In this document: positions 44,474 to 55,214 of the stretch, in pieces
Layout: each line of letters opens with the position of its first letter
How positions within the stretch are numbered: the stretch's first letter is position 1
DNA from: Allomyces macrogynus ATCC 38327
Lineage: Eukaryota > Blastocladiomycota > Blastocladiomycetes > Blastocladiales > Blastocladiaceae
DNA length: 64,000 bases
Assembly (NCBI GenBank): GCA_000151295.1
Contig: GG745342.1
Location: 265,417 to 329,416, forward strand
Direction: 5' to 3'
Notes under the pieces: model-generated
Database searches by the model: none
What the model was told of the DNA's origin: nothing
Seen by the model: the letters and a program-made list of their open reading frames with translations, nothing else
Made by a program: the position numbers and the translations under genes

Positions 44474-46935
44474 TCAGCGACTGTGGCAGCTGCAAACCAT
44501 TTCTGTGCACCAGCCTTCACATGCACAACAGCATTGTGGGGCGCATCAGCCGCCACCCGCCATGCTGCTGAGGCAGAGAAAGAGTGAAAGGGAATGATGA
44601 GAATGGCATGGTGGGCAATGGTGGGCGCCATCAGCTCAGCTCAAAGAGAAGGGGAGAGAGGGAGGAGAAGGAAGCCAGTGTCAGTGACCACTGGTTGGAC
44701 TCATGTGTGACCACATCGTGCAACTGTGGACAGTGATCCATCATGCTGGTCCTGGCATGGGACCAGGACAAGGTGTGCCGGCTTCATTGACGCCATGCTT
44801 CAGCAGGCATGATCAACTCGCACGGAAGAAGGGGCTGGCTCCCATTGTTGCAGCTGGGCGCAGCCAGGCGGCAGAGAATGGTGATGAGGACGGAAAGGTG
44901 GAGGCGTGAAATGTTGCACATTGACAACAGCAGTCCTGATGAGGGGAGGACCAGAGGTGGTCGTGACAGGCTGCAAACAGCAGCCTGAGGTCATGGCATA
45001 GTTATGTGGGCAAAAGTGCAGCAGGAGGTGTGTAAGATAATGAAAGGGAAAGGGCCAGGGAGTAAAACACAGGTGTGAGCAAAGTCAGGTTTGAACCATT
45101 GACCTCACTCAGTGGCCAGGAGTCAGTGATCTGTCCTGGTTGCACAAACTGCTGCTGACCAGATCTGAATCCTGCTGCCAAGCACTGACAGGACCATTGA
45201 GGGCGCTGTCTGACAGAGGCCCTGCAACAGTGGTTACGCTCAATCTACGTGGTGTAACGTTTGGGTTCAGCAAGTGTGATGACCAATGTCTTGTGCCCAA
45301 GTTACACCACACAGAGAAAGCTTGGCCAACTGTTTGTGCCTGATTTATCTCCTCACTCATTACACCCTTGATGCTCCCCAAACAAAATGCATTCGAATCC
45401 CCAAAATAGCCCACAATGCTTCTTCACTTTTCGTGGCGGGAAATGAAGTGGGATCAACCCAAGCAGCATCAATGATGTTTTGGTGGTGGCCAGATCTCAG
45501 CAGCTACTGAACCGATTTGGAAGAACCTTGCACTGAGTGTATGGTGCATCAAATTGTTTTCAATGCAGGGGCCAATATGGGAGTCGAGTGAGGAGTATGG
45601 AGGGAGTGGTTAAAAATGGAGAAGCATCTTGTTGGCATCTGTATTGTGGATCCTTAGACCAAAAAAGTGCACGACAAAAGCTCAAGGTCATGATGATGTG
45701 ATTGAGGGCATGCCTTGGAGCTCTGACATGGTTGCTTCGCCCAACAAACTGAGCGCGCCTCACTTTGTCATGCGATTCAGGTCAAGCAGGGGGTTGTGCC
45801 ATGGGTTTGGCCATTTTGAACGCTCCTCTCCAACTCCTCCACCTGGTGACATCACAATTGATCTCTTGTCCTAATTGATCTCTTTTCCTAGGATAGATCC
45901 CTGAGGAAGAGACAAGTTTGCACTGCCCAAACAAATACCAAGCTTGGGATCCCCTTGAAGGGGGGACAGGGGTGTAGCCCTAGTGTCATGAACCTGTTTG
46001 TGTGTTTTCAGTGTCCACCTACTGGTGCGTCTGGCCCTGCTGGCTGGTGGCTGTGAAAGCGTTTCGTGCCACAAGTCTCATGCTTGATCATCTGTAGGCG
46101 CTTCACATTCCTCATGCTGTTAGCTGTGACTGAACTTGCTGCCACCATTGACTGTGTACTGGCATGGCTGACATTGATTCTGGCACACGTCTTGTGGCGC
46201 ACGCCACACGAGGCTGTGTTGGTCATGCACAAGCTGTTCCTGCTGCTGATGCTTGTGCTCAACCAGCTTGGGCCCATTGTGCATGTGCTCATGGGGCCCA
46301 ATGTGGTGCCTGTGCCCAACATGGGGTCAAGCTCGACTGTGTGCACCAGCTGGTGGACACGCTAGTACACGAGGTGCACTGGATCAAGGGCACGCCCCTG
46401 CCGACAATGGGCGAGAATGTGGGTGGCAGTGGTGAGGCAGTGGTGGGCATGTCAGAGGCATCAGGCGTGATGTGGAGGAGAGCGTGAGATGATGGGTGGG
46501 GCAGTGTGGCATGAAGGATACCAATAGGGCCTTGATACAGTGTCGTGTCCTGTCTTTCCAGATATTGGTGAGGGCCATTTGTGATGGGGCGGCGGAGTGC
46601 ATCAGCGCGGTCATCACTGGGAAGGCGCGCGGCGGTTTCAGTTTGGGCACGCCAGGACTCAGGGCACTGCCGTGTTGCGATGTGACGCGGTCCGGCGCGC
46701 GCGATCTCTTCCTGTGCACACCGCCCGCGCCGCAACCAACCGCCGCTCTCCAGCTCTCCTCCTCCTCCTCAGCACCGCCCACCACGACCGCACCGACGAT
46801 CCGCCACCGCGACTGTCTCGCCACCGCCCGCATCCGCGCCGCCACGCCACGGACTCTTGCACTTATCCGCGCCGACCGCCCGACCGTCGCGTACCAACCG
46901 GCCACCCACCAGCACTGCAGCACGCACCATCGACC
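44474..46935. other. CpG-depleted non-coding stretch (to about 46.5 kb), then 5' region of next gene
   Basis: 44474-46500 has almost no CG dinucleotides and is rich in TG and CA, unlike flanking genes where CG is abundant. No frame shows a domain. It looks like long-decayed repeat DNA. CpG content recovers near 46560, and the last 400 bp are the presumed promoter of the gene at 46936. Confidence 0.6.
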
Positions 46936-47735
46936 ATGTACTCGTCAAGCGAGTACTTTGGGCCGTCACGCCGCATCGTACGCACACGCGCCTACGTGCC
47001 GAACCCGGCGAGCACCGTCGTGTACGTTTGCCGGCTCTTGACAACGGCGATTGCTGAACGGCAACGCCGATCCGCGGTCGCGCGGCGGACCCGAATCTGC
47101 ACCCAGATCACCGACCTGACGGCTCTGTTGGCAGCCGTGAGACGCAGAACCTGACGCCGTCGACGCGCGTCGTCTACGACAGCCGCATCACGCACGACGC
47201 GACGCACCACGCGCGCCACTTGTCGGCCCAGGAACGCCGCGCCTTACGCGACGAAGGGTACGCGCGCGGGCTCGACGTCTACGAGGCGTCGCCCTATGAC
47301 TTTGGCATGGCGCACCCGTCGGGCATGCACGGCCGGTGGTCGTCCCTCGTGGGCCGCGCCGAAGAATACTGGGGCCGCGTGACACGCAACCCCGTCAAGG
47401 AGGCGCGCGGTGAGGAGCGGATCGGGCTCGGGCGCGCTGAAGTCGAGTCGGCGGCCGAGGCGCGCCGTCTGGCCATGGCGCCAGGCCCCCTTGCCTACCA
47501 CGCCGGCACGACGCGATACCCGGTCGTGCCGGGCCCCACCGAGCCGGTGCACCACCAAGAGCACTACGGCACGCCCGAGACGCATCACGGCCACCATCGC
47601 CACCACCACACGGCCGCTGGCGTGCCGGACGTGGCCGCGCCGTATTCGCGTGAGCACCTCGAGTACCACGCGGACGACGGTGCGTATTACGATACCGACC
47701 GCACACGGTCCGAGTTTGGCGTGCCGCCGGTGTGA
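46936..47735 (+). CDS. Hypothetical protein, weak CsbD-like features
   Basis: Two exons, 46936-47021 and 47135-47735 (228 residues). The intron 47022-47134 has a GTACGT donor and a TTGGCAG acceptor, with the joint at PASTVV-RETQNL. The middle part (WSSLVGRAEEYWGRVTRNP, then KEARGEERIGLGRAEVE) has the charge pattern of CsbD/stress-response proteins of fungi, with G-x-A/E-E-x-x-G-x-V-T-x-NP. This is a suggestion, not a firm match. The C-terminal third is His/Pro/Tyr-rich (HHGHHRHHH). No signal peptide or membrane segment. Confidence 0.6.
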
Positions 47736-48185
47736 ACGTACCGGACACAGACACGGTGTATCACGGTTTGTCGAGCGGGATGGACAGGCGAGCCGTCGCG
47801 TGGAGCGAATGGCGCAACCCACCCAGATTTCATTTGACGACGACGAGACAGGCGTCGCGAGTTGGCCACCAGGAAATCCATTGAATCCATTGAATACATT
47901 CTGCCTTTGATGCACGTCCTGGCCTCGCCCTCGGTGCTCTCCCGGCCGGCCGGGTGGTCGCCTGGTGCAGGTGCGTGTCAGTCAGAGCAGGCCCTGCTCG
48001 TGCGCCCTGTTCCGTCGCATCGCGTTTGTCGTTTGTCGCGTCACCGACCCTAGGGTTCCGGTCCAATAGACTCGAAGCAGCCCAAACGCAACTCTGGGGG
48101 ATCCCGCGAGCGGCAAGACAGACATCCAAACACCAACAGCGACACCAACCGCCCGAGCGTCCACCAGCAACACTCGGCACCGCAA
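47736..48185. other. Spacer between the CsbD-like and CBS genes
   Basis: 450 bp with no gene; leader of the CBS-domain gene. Confidence 0.5.
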
Positions 48186-49306
48186 ATGTCTTCACTAAAA
48201 GCAACGACCGCAAGCACCGGCGCCGCGTCCACGGGCCCGACCGCGTTCGCCCTGGTCGCGCGCAAGCGCGATGTGATCGACGCGCACGCCTACACGTCGA
48301 TCCACGAGGCACTCCTGCGCATGGACGTGAACGCTGTCGGCGCCCTGCCCGTCTGGGGAGAGCGCGCCCACTGGATTGCGGCCGGCGGCGTCGTTCCGAC
48401 CGAGGAGGGTGAGCGCGCGCACGCCGACCGCGTCTACATTGGCATCGTCTCCTCGCTCGACATTGCCGCCTGGCTCGTCTCGCTGCCGCAAAGCACCGAC
48501 ATTGACGACGCGATGCGCAAGACGCGCATTGTCGACGTCGTCGGCATGATGCGCGAGTCGCGATCGCTCTGGATCGCGCCGTCGACCACCGAGTTTGTCG
48601 GCGTCATGGAGCCGCTGGCCAAGGTACGCGCTGTTTTGGACTCTTGCAAGTGGGATTGCCGACTGACAGAATCGCACTATAGGGCCTCCACCGTTGGCTC
48701 ATCGAGTGCCCCGCGCCGTCCGGCAACCCGACCGACCCTGGCGTCTTCCGCCTGTGCACGCAGACAGACGTGATCCGGTACCTGCACGGCAACCCGACGC
48801 ACTTCCCGCATCTAGCCGCGCGCCTGCCCGAGTCCCTTGCGACACTTGGTCTAGCCAACCGCCCGTCGTCGCTCCACTCGGTCTCACCACGCACGCCGGC
48901 GCTGCACGCCGTGCGCACGCTCGTCAAGAGCCAAGTCTCGGCGCTCGCCGTCGTTTCCGACGGGTCGCACCACTACGTGCCCGAGGGTGCCTTTGCCGGC
49001 ACGCTCAGCGCCGACCATTTGCGCAACGCCGACGTGCTGCGCAAGCTCGCCGCTGTGCAGCCACCCGAGGCCTATGTGGTAAGTCAGCTCATGGCCGATG
49101 CGGGGTCGCTGGCGCCGCGCGATGTGACGGCGCGTGCCGACGAGGCTTTGGGTGATGTTCTCGCGCGCATGGTCAACTCGCACGCACACCGTGCGTGGCT
49201 CGTCGAGGATATGAGCAACGGCGCCGTCAAGGCTGTGGGTGTGGTGGCGCTCACAGACGTGATCCGGGTCGCGTTGCAGGCCGTGGTCGAAGACATGCAT
49301 GCATGA
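48186..49306 (+). CDS. CBS-domain protein (Snf4/AMPK-gamma-like fold)
   Basis: Two exons, 48186-48623 and 48683-49306 (353 residues). The intron is 59 nt with GTACGC and CACTATAG ends, and joins EPLAK-GLHRWLIE. CBS signatures are ARKRDVIDAHAYTSIHEALL near the start, GIVSSLDIAAWL, RLCTQTDVIRYL, VSALAVVSDG, and HRAWLVEDM then GVVALTDVIRV at the end. This fits two Bateman pairs (four CBS motifs), the layout of Snf4/AMPK gamma and related energy or ligand sensors. Nucleotide-binding residues were not verified, and it may be a stand-alone CBS protein of unknown partner. No signal peptide; likely cytosolic or nuclear. Confidence 0.85.
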
Positions 49307-49606
49307 GGAACGTCGTCCCGTCGTCGTTATTTCGTCAAAAGGCCACGAACTACGGCCGGGACCGAATCGTGAATCTGAAGTATAGGTAATGGAGTGACGT
49401 TTCTACTACTCACCATACGGCCTGTTGACCGATGCGTCCTTGGTCCCTGCGCTCGATTACGTGCTGCGTCGCGAGCCGAATGGTGAACACGGGCGAGAAA
49501 GAGCCCAAAAGACGATATACCGATTGATTTGCACGGCAGCGCGTGTCGAAACACAAGAGGGGGGAATCACCAAGAACAGGGAGTACAAAACACCAAACCC
49601 AAGCGC
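49307..49606. other. Convergent 3' spacer
   Basis: 300 bp between the ends of the CBS gene (plus) and the bHLH gene (minus). No feature recognised. Confidence 0.5.
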
Positions 49607-50668
49607 TCACGAAGCCTCTGGAGCCGCCGCTGCTGCCGCTGACCCTGTATCGCCGTTCGCCGGCGCCGTGTTGCCCTCGGCCTCGTCGCTCGTCCTGCGG
49701 CGGCGCTTGTTGTTATTGTAGACGGTACGTCGGTAGGTCCGAATCTTGATGGGCGGTAGCTCGGCGGGCACCACGGCCGCGACGGTCCCGCCATTGGGCG
49801 TGTCCTCGCCACCCGCGGGCTCGTCGAGCGGCACGATCACGGGTACCGTCACTGGCTCGTCGTCCTCTGAGACCACGTCGGGTCTTGCCGTCGCGAGCGC
49901 TTCGGGGGGCAACTCGCCGAGCGCAACTTGCAGCTCAATCGCGCGGCGCTTGAGCCGCGCGTGGTCGTCGAGAAGCTGCTGCAAGTAGGCGGTTGTGCGG
50001 TGCAGAATGACTGACTCGGACCGCGGCAGCGCCGCGAGCCCCGGCACGAGCCGCATGAGCAGGTCGAAACCGTGGCGGATGTTTTGCCGGCGCTTTTGCT
50101 CGGACGCAATGTGGTTGCGCTTCTTGACTTCGTCGGTCAGCAGCACTCGGTTCGACTTGCGGCCCGAGGCCGTGGCAGCCGAGCCCGACGCGTGGGCATC
50201 GGCGTCTCCGGCCCCCGATGGGTCCACTGCGTCCGCCGTCGTGGCCGATACGGCGCGCACGCGTTTCGGAGCCGCGCGTTTGGTACCCTTCTTGGACGCG
50301 GCTGCCGCGCCGCCGTCGGTGGAAGGGCCAGGCAGTGCCGACGCGGTGCGTGCGCGCTTTTCCTTGCCGACGCGTGATGCGGACGCGGCGTCGGTGGTAC
50401 AGCGGCGCTTGTTGCCCGCCGGCTCGTCGGTAGCAGGCGGTGGCGGCGGGAGCGGCGCCATCAGCGGCAGCCCTGGCATGACCGACGCGGGCGCCGCGGT
50501 CGTGTCGGTCAGGAAGAGCGGGTGCGCGAGATGCTCGGCGTGCAGCGGCGGCGCGGCGGGCGCGGGAGCCACGGTCGGGTCGTGCAGATGCGCGAGAAAC
50601 TCGGAGAGCCGGCGTTGCTCGTCGGCTGAGAGCAGCGCCGGGCCAACGGTCGATGGCGGCGTGGTCAT
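49607..50668 (-). CDS. bHLH-leucine-zipper transcription factor, MLX/Mondo-like
   Basis: A single exon of 353 residues. The N-terminal half is Pro/Ala-rich with basic clusters (NKRR, KKGTKRAAPKR) that can serve as nuclear localisation signals. From about residue 178 lies a bHLH: VKKRNHIASEQKRRQNIRHG has His, Glu and Arg at the E-box-reading positions, and the helix FDLLMRLVPGL follows. Helix 2, SVILHRTTAYLQQLLDDHA, runs into a short zipper (LKRRAIELQVALGEL). The H-I-x-x-EQKRR-x-NI-x-x-GFD-x-L string is characteristic of MLX/Mondo/ChREBP rather than of fungal Ino2/Ino4 or SREBP (Sre1 carries Tyr). Expected target is a CACGTG-type element as a dimer; partner and regulon unknown. Confidence 0.85.
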   Translation of the reverse strand: MTTPPSTVGPALLSADEQRRLSEFLAHLHDPTVAPAPAAPPLHAEHLAHPLFLTDTTAAPASVMPGLPLMAPLPPPPPATDEPAGNKRRCTTDAASASRVGKEKRARTASALPGPSTDGGAAAASKKGTKRAAPKRVRAVSATTADAVDPSGAGDADAHASGSAATASGRKSNRVLLTDEVKKRNHIASEQKRRQNIRHGFDLLMRLVPGLAALPRSESVILHRTTAYLQQLLDDHARLKRRAIELQVALGELPPEALATARPDVVSEDDEPVTVPVIVPLDEPAGGEDTPNGGTVAAVVPAELPPIKIRTYRRTVYNNNKRRRRTSDEAEGNTAPANGDTGSAAAAAAPEAS

Positions 50669-51295
50669 GGTCGGAGGTTTGGTGCACGGTCGGGCGGTTG
50701 AGGGCGGCGGCCACGCGCACGAACGCGCGCGAGCAGAATGCGGGAAGTGGTGTCGTCAATCGCGGCCACGGCGGACAGCTGCTGCGGTCGTACAGGTGGC
50801 GGAGGTGCTGCGCGCTGTGTGGTGAGGTCGAGAGACTGTTAATGGAGAGAGATCAGAACGACGCGCGACTGTTGCAACAGCAACACGCGCGTTGGGCTCG
50901 GCTGTTGGACCCGTCGCCTCGCCGTGACGCGCGCGCAGCGCGAAACGTCGCCGCACAGCACCATGATGTCAGGCAACGCGGCGGTCGCGGACGAAAGAAT
51001 CTGCAAGAATCGCTAGAAATATTGCATTATAACGCTCTTCGGGTCACTGTTAATCTTCATCCGCCCGCTCCATAACGAGACGCCAGGCAATTCTCGCCCA
51101 CAGCCGACTCCCGCAGAGAAATCGTCAGCGGGACGCGGGGCCGGCCTCTTACAGAAGCTCATTGCGGCGGCGGATTCTGCGCGGCAAGGTCCTCCATGGT
51201 CTCATACCACACGGTGCACAGCGCGCAGTCTGGTGCAGGACGGGAAGAGGTGCGGGCGAGTCAGGTTTGGCATTGGCGAACCACAGCCATGCACG
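50669..51295. other. Promoter region of the bHLH gene
   Basis: Upstream of the minus-strand bHLH gene and downstream of the small gene at 51296. No coding signal. Confidence 0.5.
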
Positions 51296-52004
51296 TCAGT
51301 CGTTTAGGGATTGCTCGTACTCCTGCATGAAGTGGACGGGCGAGACGAGAACAGCGTCAGAAGCGAACAGAGATGGGATGCACTTGCGGCGAACCACCCG
51401 CGTACTTTTTCAGCATCGACGACGTGTCCGTGTAGTTCTAGACGCAATCACAATAGCAATCAGTCTGGTCGTGCACGTCGACGGCCGGAAAAGAGCCCGG
51501 CCCGCCATAGGTTCAAGCAGCGCGGCCAGGCATAGCGGGACGAGCGTGCGTACCATGGAGATGACACGGTGCAGGTTCGGGATCTCATTGAGCTTGTCCT
51601 GTATGATCATTTCCAGCGCATCAGGACCGTGCTGGCACGCGGGTGCAGTTGGGCCATGCTCGGATGCCGGCACGTACGCGGACTTTGCAGTTGAGATTGT
51701 CCCTGCCGGGTTCGACCGCAGCGGGCGTTAGTGTTGACGACAAGATCATTGCGACCGATGCGGCGATGAACAGGTACAGACTGAATCGATAATTTCGGGT
51801 TGAAGGACAGCATGTCGGCGCATTCGCTATTGATGCCGCGCCGCGCGTCGCGTCAGTTCCTCTCCCTCCGGGCGGTATTGTTGCAGCTCGCAAACGGGCA
51901 GACGAGGACCGAATGTTCATGAAGTTGACGCGAATGCGTTTGCCGGGCGCGGCGCCATGTCGCGCGCTGGGTGCCGTTGCTGGTGCCGGTGCGGTCGAGC
52001 TCAT
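51296..52004 (-). CDS. Putative small membrane or secreted protein, four exons
   Basis: Rebuilt from splice signals on the minus strand: exons 51678-52004, 51554-51631, 51369-51437 and 51296-51322 (166 residues). Introns are 46, 116 and 46 nt with GTACGT, GTACGC and GTTCGC donors and GCCAG, GTCTAG and TGCAG acceptors; every joint keeps frame. A hydrophobic segment (FSLYLFIAASVAMILSS) acts as signal peptide or anchor. The part after it reads NLNCKVR-HGPDALEMIIQDKLNEIP and ends EYEQSLND. If translation starts at the later Met inside or before the hydrophobic segment the product is nearer 85 residues. No family recognised. The two 46-nt introns are shorter than others here, so the model needs transcript evidence. 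Confidence 0.45.
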
Positions 52005-52977
52005 GGTGGTGCCGGTTGCTGCGAGTCAACGCTACAAACCGTTATCGGTGACGGCAGGAAGGGTGGGAGAGAAACAGGGCGGGACCCGTTTGTTGAGTGG
52101 CAAACGTCCTCGAGCAATGACGTGGTCGTGCCTGATCGCGTCGCGATTTCGCCACCCCGAAATCGAGATAAAAAGCTCCCCAAGACCTTGGGCCGTTTCC
52201 GGGCGCCAACCAAGGCGATCTTCATGTCTCAAAGTGTCTCAACTAGCCGCGCCACAACGAGGCCGCGCCGTGACGTCAGCGGCAACGAAGCCGCGACACG
52301 GATCCACGTCAGCGTGCAGTCGGAGACACTCGCGCGTCTGGAGCCGGCGATCCGGTCCCAACGACCTCGGTGGGCCCCAAAGACAGGACCACCACCACCA
52401 TCCCCTCGCCTCTCCCGCACCCAACCCACCAGCAACTCGGAAAACAAGACGACGACAAACGCCAGCCGCGCCGCATTTCGCCCGGCTGGCACCAGCAAAC
52501 GAACGGGAAACCAGCAGTCGAACGACTGAAACGTGGAAAAGCTCCGTCCGACGACAACCAGCTGGCACCAGCAAGGACCCAGCGATCACGGATCTCCTCT
52601 CCTTCTCCGGCACGATCCCTCGACTCCCGTGCCGCGGACGAAGGCGACAAGGACAATAACAGCCGCAACAAAACGGCGTGCCGGCACTCCTCTCTCTCCA
52701 ACCGCTGCGCTCCTCCTGCGACCCGAGATTCCTTCTCCGCGAGCCGAGTCCGCGACAAGACGCTCTCAACCGTCAGTCAGTACCCGGCGATTGTCCTGAA
52801 GCCATCGCTCTGTCCTTGTCGCGCCACTCTACGAGAGACTGGTGCGTTGTCGCGAGCCTGATCTTGCGGTCTGGTGGCGTCCATCGGCTCTGCCAGCCAA
52901 GATTTGCCGGATTCAACGCTGATCCCCGACCGCCGGCTCTCGTCTGTATGCACTTCGTGCCGATCTAGACGGCGACT
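52005..52977. other. Intergenic upstream of the acyltransferase gene
   Basis: Nearly 1 kb. Long frames on both strands have no domain and shadow each other. Presumed promoter region. Confidence 0.5.
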
Positions 52978-54780
52978 ATGCCGCTCGGCGACTCGCTCGT
53001 GGCCGCTGTCTCTGCCGCCGCGCACTTGCCCGATGACAAGGTGCGGTGCCTGCTCGCGCTCCTCGCCACTTACCCGCTCTCGATCCCGCTGCTGGTCCTG
53101 CACCCGAGGCGCACCGTCCAGCCCGATGGCTCGCTCTCGCCCGCACCGGCATGGGCCACGACGCTCAAGTACATTTACATTGTCGTCGTCGCCACGATCT
53201 TGACGGCTTTTTGCTTTCCGGACCCGCACGACTGGATCCACTTGCTCGCTGGCGCGCTCGCCATGTACGGCATCATGGCGATTGGCGCGACTCTCAACCT
53301 CGGCAAGACCTGGGTGTGGACCGTGTGGGCCGCGGCCATGCTGCACATGTCCTACTCGCATCTCGCGCGCCAGTGGGCCGACTATGCATCCTACAAGTTT
53401 GACCACACGGCCCCACAAATGGTCATGGTGCTCAAGCTGACGGCGCTCGCCTGGTCGGTCTACGACCATTCGGTCCTCGCCAAGAACCCGACGGCGCCGC
53501 TGACACCGCGGCAGCGCGCCATGGCTGTGCCGCTCCCGACCCCGCTCGAGTTTTTGGCCTACATCTTCTACTTTGGCGGCCTGTTTGTGGGCCCGGCGTT
53601 TGATCTGCGCTCGTTCCAGCGGTTTATCACGGGCGACGCTTACCTCGACACGGCCGTCAACCAGGCCGCTCTGGCCAAGAAGAAGGAGACGCCCGGCGCG
53701 CAAGTGCACATCCGCCCGCCGCACCCGTGGAGCGCCATGCTGCAGTGCGTCGCCACGTCGGCACTGTTCATGGTCCTGACTGTGCTACTCGCCGACCGGT
53801 TCGCCTTTTCTCGCCTGTCGACGCCCGCCTACCTTGACGGGCCCGTCACGATCGCCGTCCTCGCCTCGCGGTTTGCGCGGCTCCAGATTTCCGGGTTTGC
53901 GGCGCGCACGCAGTACTATGCGATTTGGAAGCTTGCCGAAGGCGCCTGCATTGTCGCTGGGCTCGGGTACAACGGCGTCGACACGCAGGGCCACGCGCAG
54001 TGGAACCAAGTTACGAACGTGCGCATTTGGGCTCTCGAGACGGCATCGAGTTTCAAGGGCATCATCGACAATTGGAACATGGGCACGTCGACGTGGCTCA
54101 AGGAGTGTGTCTACCTGCGCTTGACGCCGCCCGGCACGCGCCCCACGTTCCTGACGACCATGGTCACCTACACGACGTCGGCGTTCTGGCACGGGTTCTA
54201 CCCGGGGTATTACTTGACGTTTGCGTCGGGCGCACTCATCACGACGGCAGCGCGCGGATTGCGCCGCGCGTTCCGTGCGCGCGTGCTCGCAACCGAATCG
54301 ACGCCGCTCTACGCGGCCTACACGTTTGCCGGATGGGTCATGTCACAGGGCATTCTCAACTACGTTGTCGCTCCGTTCATGGTCCTGTCGCTCGCCGACT
54401 CGATCGCCATCTGGAAGGCCAACTACTTCCTCGGGCATATCGGCGTTTTGACGGCTATTGCCGTGGCCTCGATCGCGACCCCTAAAAAGGCCTCGCGCAC
54501 GGCCGCCGCCAGCAAAAAGGCGTCGGAACCCGCGTCATTTCTGAATGACGGGACCACGGTCCCGCAACTGAACCTCGACCTGAACAACTTGCCGGCGTCG
54601 CCCGCACAATCGCGGTCCGGGTCCGGATCGCCGCGCCGCCGTCGCGCGCGCCGGGCCTCGATCGAGGCGTCGGCGGAACCGACGGACGCGGCCGCGAGCA
54701 AGTGGCCGTCACCGCCCGCGTCCCCGACCAAGGGGGGTGCGGTCGAGCTTCCAGCAGCGGTCGCGTCGGCGACTATGTAG
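52978..54780 (+). CDS. ALE1: MBOAT lysophospholipid acyltransferase (Ale1/LPCAT type)
   Basis: A single exon of 600 residues. It is a polytopic ER enzyme that re-acylates lysophospholipids with acyl-CoA in the Lands cycle. MBOAT marks: LEFLAYIFYFGGLFVGPAFDL, with the conserved membrane-helix motif; IIDNWNMGTSTWLKECVYLRL, holding the catalytic Asn near residue 367; and TSAFWHGFYPGYYLTF, with the invariant His at residue 405. Many hydrophobic helices are evident (for example GIMAIGATLNLG, LFMVLTVLLADRFAF). The C-terminal 100 residues are cytosolic and disordered, with a basic SPRRRRARRASIEA stretch that contains a protein-kinase-A-type RRAS site. Length agrees with Ale1. The start at 52978 is the first Met before the hydrophobic N-terminus. 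Confidence 0.93.
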   Translation: MPLGDSLVAAVSAAAHLPDDKVRCLLALLATYPLSIPLLVLHPRRTVQPDGSLSPAPAWATTLKYIYIVVVATILTAFCFPDPHDWIHLLAGALAMYGIMAIGATLNLGKTWVWTVWAAAMLHMSYSHLARQWADYASYKFDHTAPQMVMVLKLTALAWSVYDHSVLAKNPTAPLTPRQRAMAVPLPTPLEFLAYIFYFGGLFVGPAFDLRSFQRFITGDAYLDTAVNQAALAKKKETPGAQVHIRPPHPWSAMLQCVATSALFMVLTVLLADRFAFSRLSTPAYLDGPVTIAVLASRFARLQISGFAARTQYYAIWKLAEGACIVAGLGYNGVDTQGHAQWNQVTNVRIWALETASSFKGIIDNWNMGTSTWLKECVYLRLTPPGTRPTFLTTMVTYTTSAFWHGFYPGYYLTFASGALITTAARGLRRAFRARVLATESTPLYAAYTFAGWVMSQGILNYVVAPFMVLSLADSIAIWKANYFLGHIGVLTAIAVASIATPKKASRTAAASKKASEPASFLNDGTTVPQLNLDLNNLPASPAQSRSGSGSPRRRRARRASIEASAEPTDAAASKWPSPPASPTKGGAVELPAAVASATM

Positions 54781-55214
54781 AAGAATCACCTGCTCAAATC
54801 GTTTTTTTGGCTCGTTGAAAGAGGCGTGAGGCCGGGTATTGTCTTGCCATTGAGGTTTTGGACGAAAAAATGAGAAAACATTGCTCCCTTTTGTATTGAA
54901 TCGTTGGAGCTCGTCAGTGGATTGATGCGCCGCCCCTCGTGGGCCCTCGCCTGGCACCCGCTGCTGGTCGTGCGTGCGCGAAACGAACGCGAACGCGGAC
55001 GTGGACGAACAGGTCACAACGCCGAGCGAGAGGGACGCCAAGTCACTTCGACGTGAGTTGCAGCTGAGCAGAATCGCTTTCGCAGTCGATTCGTTGTGCG
55101 GCCAACGCTGGATGGGGTCGTTGCTCGTCAACGTCACGGCCCACATTTCCAGCCGTTGCACCTCTTCCATCGACCAACAACTCCCCGCAACCTGTTCAGC
55201 ATACGCTCGCCACC
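54781..55214. other. Spacer between the acyltransferase and Kin17 genes
   Basis: 434 bp, 3' UTR and Kin17 leader. No other feature seen. Confidence 0.5.

Noticed and set aside
47022..47134. Continuous 71-residue reading without the intron at 47022
   Set aside because: It ends in a stop after losing all protein character, whereas splicing joins to the long downstream frame.
51913..52659. 248-residue plus-strand frame
   Set aside because: Composition lacks any domain or periodicity and overlaps equally long minus-strand frames.
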